Translations under genes and position numbers: made by a program
Notes under the pieces: generated by a model
The model's input: the letters and a program-made list of their open reading frames with translations, nothing else
Database searches by the model: none
What the model was told of the DNA's origin: nothing
Source of the DNA: Ctenosaura bakeri
Taxonomy: Eukaryota; Chordata; Lepidosauria; Squamata; Iguanidae
DNA length: 64,000 nt
Reading direction: 5' to 3'
Assembly (NCBI GenBank): GCA_948474755.1
Contig: CAOLHI010001286.1
Span: 712,169 to 776,168 of the forward strand
Shown: positions 10,401 to 22,018 of the stretch, piece by piece
Layout of the letters: each line of letters opens with the position of its first letter
Position numbering within the stretch: the stretch's first letter is position 1

Positions 10401-12841
10401 GGTATGTAACTTTATGTTAACTGATGTATAATAGGCCATGAGAAGTCTAAACAGCCACAGGAAAACAATGGAGTACAGACCTACCTCAGTTAACAAAGCC
10501 TTTGGGAAAGAAGCATCTTTTTGCACAGTCTTTTTATACCTGCCCAGTCTTCCTTTTCCTCTTTGTCCTCACCATCAGTACTGGGAGGATGATGAAGGAG
10601 GGCTGTTCCATTGTGTGGAAGTATGTCTATAGTAAACAACACAATAAAGCTTGCAAAGGGAAAGAGCAAGATTCTGCTCTAGCTGATCCAGTTGTAGCCA
10701 TGTGTGTCTGTGTAAACAGGTAAGCAACCACTTTTGGAATCCCTTCCTGAAGAAGTTTGAACAGCAAAAGGAGAAAAGGAGAGAGCAGATAAGCCTCACC
10801 AGCTCCCCGTCTCCTGCATGTTAAAAAACCGCAGATCAAAGACATAGCCATGTTAGTCTGGATCAGTTGAACAGAGACAATGGTTTGATGGCACACTATT
10901 CATTTTACAACACTAGTTAACACCCCAACCTTATGAGGGCTCTCTTGCCCACTTTATCATATCTCCTCTCCGGTTCCCAGCCAACATCACACTACAGTCC
11001 AGTAACTTCCTCCACTATTCATATGATTATCTGCACACCCTGATTTTAGACAATATCTTTCCTTCTGCCATTGTCCCCCAATGACCATTGTTAAAAGTGA
11101 ACTTGTCACCTTATCACCATACCCATGAGTTTTGCATTTGTATAGCGAGCCAGACAACCTGCTCATTCATAGCTGTAAAGGTCTGTTCCCAGGCACTTCC
11201 CTCTATGCAAACCTAAGTCTACAAAAATTTATGCATATAGACCTGTATGTTTTGCTACCAGAATGGAAATTATTTGGAAACTGGAGATGAATGAGAGAAA
11301 AAAATCATCCTTGAATGCATTTTGGAAGAAACCTTGAAGTAGTCTCTAGAAGATTCCAGATATTTTTGTTTATTCATGCAAAGCTTATTTGACCTGATTG
11401 TTTCATATCTTTAGTTCTGAATAAAATGTTTGAGCTGCTCTTCTTTTTGTGAACCTATCCTTATTCTTCCAGTGTTGTTTCTGCCTCTGGTACCAAAATT
11501 TCTGTTAAAGATGTAATGCCCAGGAACACATCTGTTTTATTTAACTGATGTATGCCTATATTTTGAACTGAGACTTGTGTTTAAGGGATACATTATTAAG
11601 AATTGACTGGCTCTTTGAACCTTTGCCAAGCAGTGGTTATCAGAATAATTCTAACTTGAATATTCATATGGTTAGGGAGGATGCAAATTGTGCTTCACTG
11701 ACTAGGGGAATGGCCAATATTCATCTGACTAGTGAAGAATGTTCATCCAGGAATGAGCATCTCACAATGTTGGGTCCCTGGCTGCATTAAAAGCAGTGTT
11801 TACAGCTAGAATGAAAAGAAGGCAGCTGGAGCTCAAGCCGTGAAGATTTGAGGATTAAAATGGGCTGTAGAAGAGCCCAGATGGAGCCACAGTACTGAAA
11901 ATGAAATGAAGCAGCAAGTGGTTAGTTGTGTTAGTGGAGGTGAAATCACTGTAGAACACAAGGCTAAGAAGGGTTTATGCCAGAGGAATGTAAAGGAAAA
12001 CTCTATTGTTAGTAGCCTTCAAAAGAACTGTGAGCCTGACAGAACTCAAATCAGATGGTCAGCAGATTTGCACTTGAGTGAAGACCCTGTAGGAGGAGGT
12101 CAGCCTCAGAGTTCAAGCCATCATCAAGGCTAAGCACATTCATACTGTCCCAAACCAATGAGTTAAGTGGGATGGAGTCTGGCAGGGCAATTGTCTATGA
12201 AAAAAGTAAGGACTAGAACTTCAGCCTGTGTGTGCTTTTTAGGTGACAGTTTGTAGTTGTTAATTGATATCTGAGCAATCTTATTATTTAGTCAGAATTT
12301 AATTTACTTTAATTTAATTTATTGTTATCTTGAATTCTAAATCTGTCCTCTGAATTATTAGATACCCTTCTGCTTTGGTATCATTGGAGTATTTGATGTG
12401 CATTCCTATTACTCCTTCATCAAAGTCATTTTTAAAGACACAAGGCTCTGGACAGAACTTTGTAGTACTTTACTTGTCACTCCTCCCTGTGTGATGAAGA
12501 ACTATTCATTAACATGAATGTGCCATTTCAGATTGGAATAAGGTATTTTTTTCCCCCAACAGGAAGTCACCTGGAAGTTGACTTATGAGTCACTTCTGGT
12601 TGGAAAAAGCCCTTTCATGGCCCTAAAATGACCCACAGAGGGCCAAAAATGTGATAAAAATTGCTCTCTTGCCCTTGGGAAGGAGTAGGGACATATCTTT
12701 CTCATTTGGAGGTGGTGCTGGAGGTAGTGTGTGTGTAGGTTTACCACTTAAGCCACCACTTTTTCACGAGCTGTGCAGCTCTAACTTCCACTGCCAGCAA
12801 ATATGAAGATTTCATGGTTAGCACCAAGAAGAGGTTTATTT
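7475..12841. other. Long unassigned stretch
   Basis: No host exon or named element can be supported in these 5.4 kb. A possible transcript-end or LTR-like segment spans about 7940-8480, with ATATAGCC near 8045 and AATAAA at 8433-8438, but no termini are visible. Around 10680-10890 a TAGCCATGT..GTCT phrase recurs (10693 and 10846), resembling the end of a dispersed repeat. Around 12565-12650 an AAGTCACCTGGAAGT/AGTCACTTCTGG segment might be an old repeat. Open frames are all under 100 codons and lack domain motifs. Confidence 0.4.
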
Positions 12842-13260
12842 TGTCATCCCTACTGAAGCAGAAAACAGAAATCAGACCCTTCAGTTTGGAAAGGAGTTAT
12901 GTTATTTAGCCGGCGAGTCTCGGCTGGAATTGCTTCCAAAAGTCCGAGCCCCCTTTACTTGAGTTCACAACAATTTATACAGTTTTAGTGCAGTGTTATC
13001 TCCTGTTCAGGAGAAAGAACAGAAGTGCTACAAAGATCATCAGTTTTGTTTTCTTATTACAATAAGCTTTTCTCTAATGTTGCAAGTCTGATGTATCAGA
13101 AGCTAAGGCAGCAGTAGCGAGCCAAGACTGCAGTAGCGAGCCAACAACATTCCATTCCCACAAGGTGCAATTGTTTTAGCTTCATACACAGAGAGAAATG
13201 ACTACAAGCTGCAGAGAGAATTAACTGTTTACAGAGAGAATTAACTGTCTATCTCTTACA
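12842..13260 (-). mobile_element. LTR-like element, minus strand
   Basis: Read on the minus strand it begins TGTAAGAGATAGACAG and ends GTAGGGATGACA, giving TG..CA termini. It carries a TATA-like CTGTATAAATTG (plus-strand 12968-12985), then a GGGGGCTCGGACTTTTGG..CCGAGACTCGCCGG segment resembling an R/U5 region. Just upstream on the minus strand lies a purine-rich AAGAGGTAGG that could be a polypurine tract, which would make this a 3' LTR with internal sequence at higher coordinates. Two short tandem duplications lie inside: GCAGTAGCGAGCCAA (near 13109 and 13130) and CAGAGAGAATTAACTGT (near 13212 and 13232). No flanking target duplication was found. The superfamily is undetermined. Confidence 0.5.
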
Positions 13261-14093
13261 CCTACCTCTTGCACTGACTGTGAGGACCTTTTAGATGCCC
13301 TTAGAGTACCTACATAGATATTACGCAACGTATATCCTCACCGAACACCATTACTCGATATTCACAGCTGCTGCTACAGAGACCATGTCTGAATCCAAGC
13401 TTTGTAATATATGATGTTCCTGAAGGCCAAAAACATACAAATACAAAGACAATTTGAACATAACAAAACAGATTGATTATTTAATATATTTAAAACACAA
13501 CTCTAATTTTCTCTTACTCTCCACTCCTAGCTAACCCAGACTCTTTAAACGCCATAAGTTAATTCTTAAACTTGACTGAATTGCTCTTTCAACTCTAATA
13601 TTCCATTTACTGACTATTCCATCCTCATTCTAACTACTCTAACTGACTAGATCAACGGTCATCCTGTCGTTCACCAACCTTATTCAAATTGCCTCAGACA
13701 TTCCATTAATCACTGCTCCTTTACAACATTCTGTTCTCTCACCTCCTTTTGACAGCTGCTTACCTTATTATCTCTAATATATATATAGTAAATAAAACAA
13801 AGATTTTACACTCAAGAGTCAATGACATCATTATGTGCAACCCGCTGAAGTCCCCTGAGGGGCCATTGTGGTCCACTGACTCCAACAGTTGCCACTGCTG
13901 TGCTATAACAATAGGAAAGCTGATTTTTGTTGCACTTATGTTCTGGTTGTGGGCTTCCCTTAGGCACTGGGTTGAACACTATGTGAATAGAACACTGACT
14001 TTGATATATCTTTGGTTGATCCAACAAGGCTTTTCCTACATTTTTATGTTCTTATCAGATTGAAAGTCCATCTGGGCCTGTTCCCAGCAAAGA
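13261..14093. other. Possible internal remnant, then unassigned
   Basis: If the preceding block is a 3' LTR, this would be the degraded 3' internal part of the element, but I see no recognisable gag, pol or env motif on the minus strand. At about 14000-14060 the phrase GGTTGATCCAACAAGGCTTTTCC..TATGTTCTTATC resembles the 3' end of a common vertebrate dispersed repeat. The 104-codon frame at 13749-14063 is treated as chance. Confidence 0.35.
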
Positions 14094-14530
14094 CTCAGTG
14101 TGGTATAATGGTTAGAGTGTTGGACAAGAAGGTGGGGAGATCCAGGTTCTGGTCCCCACTGAGGGCCTTTCTGCACTACACTGTTATAGTGCTATTATTC
14201 CACTTTCAGCATCCTGTGGAATCCTGGGGTTTGTAGTTTCCTGAGACCAAATAGCTCTCTGGCTGAGAATTCTAAATGCCCCTCCCTAAACTGCAAATCC
14301 CAGGATTCCATAGGACAATGAAAGTGGAATAATAGCACTATAACAGTGAAGTGTGGAAATGCCCTGAGTCATGAAATGTGCTTGGTGCCTGGGGACAAGT
14401 TGTTCTATGTCAGCCTGACCTATGCCACTGGGTTGGTAGGAAGATAAAATGCTGAAGAAGATAGCTATGTACAACATGGTATTGTGTGTCTAATTGGAGA
14501 AAAGCCAGGATGTAAATATAGGAAATAAAC
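14094..14530 (+). mobile_element. tRNA-derived SINE split by a MITE
   Basis: The 5' part (14094-14162) has a tRNA-like head, GTGTGGTATAATGGTTAGAGTG, and B box GGTTCTGGTCCCCACT. The 3' part (14368-14530) resumes with the body CATGAA..TGCTTGGTGCC, GTCAGCCTGACCTA..CACTGGGTTG, GATAAAATG, and ends AGGATGTAAATATAGGAAATAAAC, an L2/CR1-style tail. The two halves join cleanly when the MITE at 14163-14364 and one TGA are removed. This is a different SINE type from the (ACA)-tailed family. Confidence 0.75.
14163..14364. mobile_element. Palindromic MITE inside a SINE, TGA duplication
   Basis: This 202 bp element is almost entirely an imperfect inverted repeat. The left end GGGCCTTTCTGCACTACACTG and the right end, in reverse complement, GGGCATTTCCACACTTCACTG, are followed by the shared TTATAGTGCTATTATTCCAC and the inner arms GGAATCCTGGGGTTTGTAG and CTGCAAATCCCAGGATTCC. 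TGA flanks both ends (14160-14162 and 14365-14367), a 3 bp target duplication. Termini and target length suggest a PIF/Harbinger-type MITE, an inference. Relatives: 16486, 36044, 41500, 43018, 54246 and 55219. Confidence 0.8.
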
Positions 14531-15397
14531 AAACAGTGGCCACCCAACAGAATTGACAGAACCTACAAAGTAGGCATTCTGTCTTTGTTGCCACAGAATC
14601 TAGTGGCATGCCACCTCTGATCCTGGAGATTGTATTTAGCAATCATGGCCGATCGTTTTTCAATGTCTCTTTTAAAGTCAAGTAAGAGCTCAGGTAGCAA
14701 TAAAATACTGATGTGCTCCCAGTTTTTACTGATATTTACTGATATCTTGCAGCCTGGGACTGTGGATATGCAAAGATTATTGCCTTTCTTCTTGATATAG
14801 CTTTTATTACCATATCAAGCCTTTTAGAAAGGCCTTTTTAAAATAATGACACCACTGTTGTCACTGTTACATGTCTATTGTTTTATTTGGTGGTGGTGTT
14901 TGAGAGGAAGGATACTGTTTTGTGATATTTTACGGTGAGAAGGTGGGAGTGTAATAATTATTGGATCACTGAAGGAGGACAATTGAGGGTCAAAATATGT
15001 TCAGTGTTCTTTTTAATGCTTAAATGGTATTTCAGTGTATTTCATACAGAGATGTATTAAGTTTGAATATTTAGTGGGGCTATAACATTTGGTATATGAA
15101 TTTTATAAAATCTTCATGAAATTCACATATTTATTTTGTTGATATAATATATTGCAATTTGATTGATGGCTCTTTGTGCTTAGGTTTCATTTCCCTTTAC
15201 TTCCCCTGCCCCCTACCCTGTCTTAGTATCATGCAGTCAGGTTAATGACTGAGCTGGGATTGTGAGCTGCATTTCCAAATTCTTAAGTCCAACATATTGT
15301 CCGCAGCACCACACTGCCCCTTCTCACTTGTGCCTTCAAAATGCATCTTCTCACTTGTTTTACAATAGCCAATGCCTTGAACTGGGAAAGAATTACT

Positions 15398-15468
15398 TTT
15401 TGGAGGACAACTCCCAGAATTTCCAATCAGGCAAGTACATGGCCAAGCCATTCTAGGATTTGTAATCC
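15398..15468. repeat. 'Ggactacaactcccagaat' inverted-repeat fragment
   Basis: TTTTTGGAGGACAACTCCCAGAATTTCC is followed ~40 bp later by CATTCTAGGATTTGTAATCC, forming two imperfect arms around CATGGCCA. The same paired layout is clearer at 58876-58965, and single arms occur near 6290, 32048, 33075 and 60190. It looks like a short palindromic transposon derivative; the family name is not assigned. Confidence 0.55.
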
Positions 15469-15826
15469 GACCATGTGGTGGTTTAGACAATATATATTTT
15501 GAGTTTTCTTTTATTTGGGATTTGATTCCTTGTACAAAACTGGTGCAATAGCTATTTTCTTCTAATTCACCAGAACAGGCAGATTTTAGTTATATTTTTA
15601 TTATTTCTGTTTATTTTTATTTCTTTCTTCCAAATTATAGTTTCTTCTCTGATGGAGCTTCACACTGCACTATTATCTGGACAAAGCCTACTATCAGAGT
15701 CTTATAACTTTCCACCCACTGCATCTCCAGTCTCAAAATAATATCCTTGTTACTTAATGTGACTCATTTTTATGCTAGTCTGTCCTTGGATGTCTGTAAA
15801 CAAAATTGTTTAACCTCTCAATTAAA

Positions 15827-15854
15827 CCTCACTTGATATTCCTCACTTGATATT
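15827..15854 (+). repeat. Perfect 14 bp tandem duplication
   Basis: CCTCACTTGATATT occurs twice head to tail with no mismatch. This is typical of a recent local slippage or repair duplication. Confidence 0.9.
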
Positions 15855-16485
15855 CCCTACACAAAAAATGCATACATCATGAGCATTTTGATAATAAAAT
15901 ACCTTGTAACATTAATAATTCCTGAGTTCCAAGTTTATTCTGTGTAACTTTGTTATTCACATATTGATTATTTTTTACTTTTTTGCTTCTTGAACAGAAC
16001 GCACATAAAGAAAGCCCAATTAAAAAAATTGTGTTTCAAACCTTAAAATAATGAGTGGGCTGACTAAATAAAGCAGAGGGAATGCAGTAGCCAATTTCCT
16101 TGTAGAACAAGGGTTGTGGAATGTGAAAACTCAAATGCATGTTCCATGAGACATGTAATAACAGAGTGCTTGGCAGAATGATGAGTGGTGTTTTGGGGGA
16201 GCGTTATGTAGGACCATCTATATGTTTATAGGAAGAAACTTAATAAGCTCCAAGCAAAACTAATCCTTTCTTGCTTTTCAACCCCACCCTTCACCAGGAG
16301 AAGGGGGAGATAACAGTATTTTTTTCATGCATGATACATATTCCATAGTTATTTGTCAGTCAGTATTAGATCATATTTTGTAACCTGCATGAAGGATAAA
16401 AAATTTACCATGTTCAGCTTTTAAAAATATGTCTTGATAACAACATGCAATTAACACATCAAACACATTGTGAGCTCTTTTACAT

Positions 16486-16692
16486 TGACCAGTTATATAG
16501 CACTATGATTCCATTTTAACTGCCCTTGCAACGAGCTATGGAATCCTAGGATCAGCATTTGGAGAGGGATATATAGAATTTTCAGCCAGGGACTTTAGTG
16601 TCCCACCAAAGTACAAACCACAAGATCTAATGGGATGCAGCTATAGTAGCTAAAGTATAATTATAGTGTTATAACTGTGTAGTAGCATCCTG
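16486..16692. mobile_element. Palindromic MITE, old copy
   Basis: It carries the family motifs TATAGCACTATGATTCCATTTTAACTG, CTATGGAATCCTAGG, TTTCAGCCAGGGACTTTA and, on the right arm, TATAATTATAGTGTTATAACTGTG. The arms pair only imperfectly and the outer termini are worn. It belongs with 36044 and 41500 (TTTTAACTGCC variant) more than with 14163 or 54246. Confidence 0.6.
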
Positions 16693-17679
16693 AAGTGCAA
16701 GCCATTTAAAATTTTTTAGATGGCTGTTGGCAGCCCCAATAGTATGCTGTTCAGATCCAGCAGCTTAAGAAATGGATGAAGTGATCCTCACTGCATTATT
16801 CCTCCAATCCCAAACTTCAGTATACTATGGGTGTAATTTAAAGCAGTTTCCATAACGTGTAAATCATCCAGAAGAAAGTTCGTGCAGGTCATGCCCATTT
16901 TTTGAGCCTCTGGTACTGATCTTGTTCTTGCTGCCTTTGAAATTGGTCCAGGTGCATCTTCAGGAGATTCCTTGTATATCTAAAATGATGTCATGTAACC
17001 CATAGTGTATCAGATTACCAAAGCAGAAGTATTTATGAAGTGGATTTTGGACACATGCTTGGTGTGTCAAAGTGCTTTGGATACCCCAAAAGTATATCTG
17101 TGCTAGGGCTCATTGCACCTTATTGGAATGAAATGGATTCCATTATCCACTCTGGAGTTATATAGAATGAAGGTGTTATATCAATTATTTCTCAGTTCAG
17201 AAAATATAAAAATCGGAGGATCTGGGGAGAAAAAAATCAAATATGAGGCCATACAAGGCACCTTATGGTTGTATTATTCTAAAATCCTTCTTCACATATA
17301 AAGAGTATAAGTATCATATAGTGAAAGCTTTTCTAACAGATATATCAGAAACATTTGCAGTTGTACTTACACAAATGAGAGCAGCAGGCGAAGCCACTGT
17401 ACAAGTTTGAGAGCAAAGCTGCATGGAAATGTCTCCCTGACATCAGAGCTGTGGTTGCATTTACTTGTGAGGGCTCTGAATTTCATTGCAGCCTATCTCA
17501 GAGTAGCTATGGATGCAACATTTGTCTATCCCATTTATGCCATTTCCTCCAGGCAGCTCTGTATGTATCTCTATTAGTGACAGAATAAGCATTTGGTTTT
17601 CTTTTTCCACTGAAGCTAGTTCAATTAAAATATGGCTCTAGCTTGTCAGATGTACCTTTATTTGTAAGGGAAATGCTTA
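16693..17679. other. Unassigned spacer
   Basis: No gene, SINE or LINE motif is recognised. Confidence 0.4.
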
Positions 17680-17899
17680 CTGTATATACTCATGTATAAG
17701 TCTAAAAAATTTAGTCAAAAATTTACACCAAAAACCTAGGTTGACTTATCCACAGGTCAATGTAAGTACTGTACCGTAACTCTTACCAAAAAAAGGAATT
17801 ATCCTCTTCTTTGAGTAGTGTGTCAAACGGCGAGAGCTTAATCTGTCCTGAGAGAACCTAAAAGAAGCAACAGCTTACTCTCCAACCTACTCTCCAACC

Positions 17900-18117
17900 T
17901 GGTGGCGCAGTGGTTAAATGCTAGTACTGCAACCACAAGGTTGTGAGTTTGATCCTGCCGGGCTCCAAGGTTGACTCAGCCTTCCATCCTTCCGCAGGTC
18001 GGTAAAATGAGTACCCAGCTTGTTGGGGGCAATTAGCTAAAATATATTGTAAACCACTTAGATAACACTCAGTTGATAAGCGGTATAGAAATAAATGCTA
18101 TTGCTATATTGCTATAT
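17900..18117 (+). mobile_element. Sauria-type SINE
   Basis: The head GGTGGCGCAGTGGTTAAATGC, B-box-like region GTTGTGAGTTTGATCC, body AGGTTGACTCAGCCTTCCAT and GGTAAAATGAGTACCCAGC, and 3' end TTGATAAGCGGTATAGAAAT plus the tail TGCTATTGCTATATTGC identify a Sauria SINE. Known families of this type share their 3' end with Bov-B-related LINEs. A 12 bp TACTCTCCAACC duplication directly precedes the head. It lies within the TIR element and so is younger than it. Confidence 0.9.
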
Positions 18118-18357
18118 TACTCTACTCTGTGTGCTGTGGTGCCACATTTGGTCTGTTTGAATGCCAGGGTTGGAGCATGGTGTTTACCCTCAAAGGAATA
18201 CCAAGAGAATAGAAGGGGGTGGTGCTCCTTTTAGTTCTCCCAGTTCAGACCAAGCTCTCACCTTTTGCCACTCTACTCAGAGAAGGGGATGGTTACTTTT
18301 TTGATAAGAGTTAATACTGTTCCTTAACTTTTATCAAAAATAGAACCATCTCTTTTT

Positions 18358-19111
18358 TTAAAAAATTGAAATTTATCATTAAATATAAAAAAACCCTCCC
18401 CACTTCCAAGCTTATTTCTGGGTTGAATCTGCTTATTTCCATGCCATTCATACATAGTTGTTGCTTTCACCAAAGAGAAAATGTTCTTACATTGTTACAT
18501 CTTAGATTATTACATTGTTACATTATAACATTCTTACTTTGTTACATTACCTTGTTGCTTTATTTTACATACTTTCTTACTTTATTCTTTTCCCTTCCTT
18601 ATGCTATGTCTTTATCCAATTTCAAACCTCTCTCCATTCCCTTTCAAAGTTCTGGATAGGTTTCTTTTCCCAAAGAACATGTTAACTTTTCTATCTCAGC
18701 CATATCCAGGACTTTAAATTTCCTTTCTGCTATATCAACATATTTCTTTTCCTTCCAGTGTTGCACATATATCAGTCTTGCAGCAGTTATTGTTGCCCTA
18801 ATATATTTAACAAATAGAACTCTGGTTTCATTTCTAAATTTAAATTATAAATTCTTTGAATTTCATCATGTATTTCCTTCCAGAATTTCCTTGCTATCTT
18901 ACAGGTCCACCGCATATGGTAAAATGAACCCATCTTTTCATTACATTTCCAACATCTTGTATTTCTATTTTTAGTTATTTTTTGCAATCTTTCTGGTGTC
19001 ATATACCAACTATGTAGCATTTTGTAAAAAAATTTCTCTTAAATTTAAGCTTGGTGTAAATTTTATATCTGTTTTCCAAGCCCTCACCCATGTATCCAAT
19101 TCAATTAGATG
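18358..19111 (-). mobile_element. 5'-truncated L1, minus strand, 15 bp TSD
   Basis: The minus strand encodes the C-terminus of an L1 ORF2 ending in a T-rich/A-rich tail at the low-coordinate side. A 78-codon frame (18787-19020) carries CX2CX8HX4C as CWKCNEKMGSFYHMRWTC and the LEMKPEFYLLN motif near its end. Upstream (19021-19107) the frame continues only after a slip in a T7 run, so it is broken. Target duplications gaaccatctcYtttt occur at 18343-18357 and 19112-19126 with one mismatch. The element inserted into the TIR transposon. It is clearly diverged from the 46 kb L1 and represents another lineage. Confidence 0.8.
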
Positions 19112-19317
19112 GAACCATCTCCTTTTTGAATGCCTGTGTGCGAAAAAGGTAGCAGTGGTGGCCAGAGGTGGCTGGTCCACTGAGGTGATGCTGGTGCTTT
19201 CCTCTCTCTGTGGCATGACCCTCAATTTATCCACAGGTCATATTGAAATCCATAATTTTGGGCCCATGCCTACCCTTGACTCAAATATGAGGTTGACTTA
19301 TACATAAGTATATACGG

Positions 19318-21571
19318 TATATATTCAGAAGATCTTCCTTTTCGTCTAAAATTCTTTTAGCCCAGATTTTGCCCAAATGGGTTAAGTTTGCGCTCCTCGT
19401 CCCCAGTTTTCTTTTGTTAAGCGATCCCAGCCTGATTGCCAATGACAAAGGATTTAGGAGTTGAAGTCAAAACACCTGGAGGACCAAAGTTTTCCCACAA
19501 ACAGATGATGAGTGCTGTAGATTTGAATGACAGCTTGTGTTGATTGTAATATGGAAAATGATCAATTAATTGGGGGACCAGCTTCTTTTTTTCTGCATTC
19601 TGGGCTCTTGATTCTGTATCCATTTACTTTTTTAGCCCCCAAGTTTTTACCAAAGCATATCAAACTATGTAAGAATCCACAACTGCAACAAACAAAATGA
19701 AGTGCTGTTTATTCACATTGTTTGTGTTATTAAGGGAAATCTTAATGTGTATTTTCAATTGTATCAAGTTTTGATTCGGTGCAAAAATCTAGGCTCTCCT
19801 GGTATATTATTCTCATTGTAGGTTTGTGCTTTGATTCTCTGCCCCTTTGGGTTTTTGTCAATGCAGTGGGTTCTTCAGTTGCTAGCTTTTAAATTTTATG
19901 TTTTTGTATCAGTTTGAAGAAAGAATTATTTTACGGTATTTTTGCAGAAAGCTTTAACTGTATTCTGTTGAGTTGTAATGCTTGAAATGGGTGAAACTGA
20001 GTCAGCTAGGAAGGTGAAAAAGATGTTTTGAAATGTAAATTATTATGATGTATTGTGGACCACAGATTTGTTTATGGGTTAAATTTTCCTAGACAAATAT
20101 TTCTGCATGCTTGTATTTACAATGTGATTGATCTATATATTTCACTCATGACTAGCTGAAGCAATATTTCTGAGGACCACAGGCTCAAGACTGTAATTGA
20201 AACAATTCTGATAGATTATTGATTCACCATGTTCAGTACAAGGATAGTAGAAAAAATAGTATGAACACAAATGATTACCTAGAAACATAAAAAAAAAAAA
20301 AAAAAAGCCCATCAGATCACTATGTTGTCTTTAATGTTGTCTTTGATGCCACAGAATTGAACAGGTAACTGATACAAACAGTTTGGATGAGAACACAATC
20401 ACATGTTATATTAGGGGAGGGAAACCTCTGAACTATGGATGGACAAAATCGGCAGGGCTTGGAGGCAAGCTCCAACCACCGCCAGCCACTCCTCTACCAA
20501 TCTGGAAGGCATTCAGGGTAGAGAAATCCCTGTGTTATCTCTGAAAGGGTGTAACACAGGAATCTCCCCTTCCCAATGTCCTTATTTTGGAGGTAGAAGG
20601 ACGAGGTCTCGTGGCTTCACTGCACTCAGCCAACACTTAGGAAGCTGGCTTAGTTCCAACCATAAGGCTCAGCAATCTCTTGGAGTGTCAGGCATTGCTT
20701 TCTCCCTTGTGATCCTCATGCAGCATGAGTGGGCAGCTGTTGGAGTTACACCTGACTCATTTTTACCCCACTGGATCACAAGATCATACTTGCACCTTCT
20801 TTTTTTTTAAAAAAAACAACCCCTAGAAGTGGTCACTTATGGCTTAAAGCATAAATTAAAGGCTATTCTGCACCTCACATCCACTTTCTAAAATATATGT
20901 CCATTTGCACCCTCTGGTGGCTTTGAGAGTACAACTGATCATTTTTAGACCAATTTTTTCACCCCAGCATGGGTCCCTGGGGTCACACTGGTGAAATAGG
21001 CAGGCCAAATGCAGTCTACTATACACATAATTCCCACCCTGTCATATCGTAAAGATGAGAGGTAAGTGGTTAACTTCGTAGCTAGTGCATAACATTGAAT
21101 AGAAAAGCCCTGACTCCTGCTTCAGTTGGACAGCCAGTGCTGCTGGAATGTGGCCATGCCTTCCAGTGTGATTTAGTCAACATCCCGCTCCCCACTTCTT
21201 TCATCCTGTTAGTTTTAAGCACTGAAGGTCCTGGACTTTCTAATTAAGTTTCAAAGCATTTTGTCATTCAATCCTCCTCCTCCTCCTCCTCCTCCTCTAT
21301 ATTTGTTTTCCTAAAAATTTTTCCAGGTATATTTATCTTTCTATGCAATTTAGCCTTATGCAGGCGCATTGGAAGTAACTTTCCTTAATGCATTATATTT
21401 GCACTGCTCTCTACATTTGCATTTTCATCTGTATTTTTCATGGTGAATTACGCTATTAATAAGTCAGGAAGAGCAAAGATCTATAGGAAACCCCCATCTT
21501 TCAATGCATTATCTGATGACTCACTCTTTCAGTGCTTCCAAATTAATGATGAGTTCTATTAATTCGACATA
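19318..21571. other. Unassigned stretch
   Basis: It contains an A18 run (20289-20306) and a (CCT)n run (21272-21298). At about 19445-19490 a TTAGGAGTTGAAGTCAAAACACCTGGAGGACCAAAG segment matches one near 33528-33560 and is a dispersed-repeat arm. The 20439-20810 frame (123 codons) shows no motif and is treated as chance. Confidence 0.4.
21272..21298 (+). repeat. (CCT)n microsatellite
   Basis: Eight to nine uninterrupted TCC/CCT trinucleotides. Confidence 0.9.
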
Positions 21572-22018
21572 GGCCCTTTTCGCATGGCAGTTTAGAAGCG
21601 AAAGGAACCCTTGAGCATCACGTAAATGTCAGGAGTGGTCTGCATGACACACTCCCATTTCCGCCACGCTCAAGGCCGGCAAGCGCAGCAAATACGCATT
21701 TTCTTATTTTCGGCTTTTAGCCGAAAATAAGCTGCACTTGTGCAAGGCTCACGGGCCTGGGCCACACTCACCTGCAGTGCAGAGCCTCTGGAGCCGGGCC
21801 TGTCGCGCGTCCTCTCCTCAGTGCAACCTACAACTCCCAGGCTGCACTGCGGAAGGAAGGGGCAGGGCGGGGCGTGGATGGGGCCATTGCGCGAGCAGGA
21901 AGGAGCTGTGGAGCCCAAGCAGCAGGGAAACAGGAGGCTTGCAAGAGCCTGCCTGCCCAGGCTTTTCACGCAAGGCCCACACTCCAGCAGTGTGAGCAGG
22001 TAAGCCGCGGAAAGGGCC
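21572..22018. mobile_element. Harbinger-like CpG-rich MITE, ATA duplication
   Basis: This 447 bp element has ends GGCCCTTTTCGC and GCGGAAAGGGCC, an exact 12 bp inverted repeat apart from two positions. ATA flanks both sides (21569-21571, 22019-22021), a 3 bp target duplication. The interior is GC- and CpG-dense. A stem with perfect 13 bp arms lies at 21703-21715 and 21719-21731 around TTT. The segment CTCCCAGGCTGCACTGCGGAAGGAAGGGG is the inverted counterpart of a segment in the 2291 and 25113 elements, so the three share a module in opposite orientations. Open frames up to 116 codons here are by-products of GC content. Confidence 0.75.

Larger units (their letters stand above)
14531..16485. 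other. Unassigned AT-rich stretch
   Basis: Apart from the two small repeats listed separately within it (15398 and 15827), I recognise nothing in this 2 kb. No frame exceeds ~80 codons. Confidence 0.4.
17680..19317. mobile_element. TA-flanked TIR element with nested insertions
   Basis: The left terminus is TA|CTGTATATACTCATGTATAAG; the right terminus on the opposite strand is TA|CCGTATATACTTATGTATAAG. TA lies exactly outside both, consistent with a TA-targeting (Tc1/mariner-like) transposon. The left interior near 17760-17870 pairs as an inverted repeat with 18230-18330 (for example CTTAATCTGTCCTGAGAGAAC against GTTCTCCCAGTTCAGACCAAG). A Sauria SINE (17900-18117) and a minus-strand L1 (18358-19111) are inserted within it. 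Subtracting them leaves roughly 650 bp with no coding frame, so it was non-autonomous. The family is not named. Confidence 0.7.
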
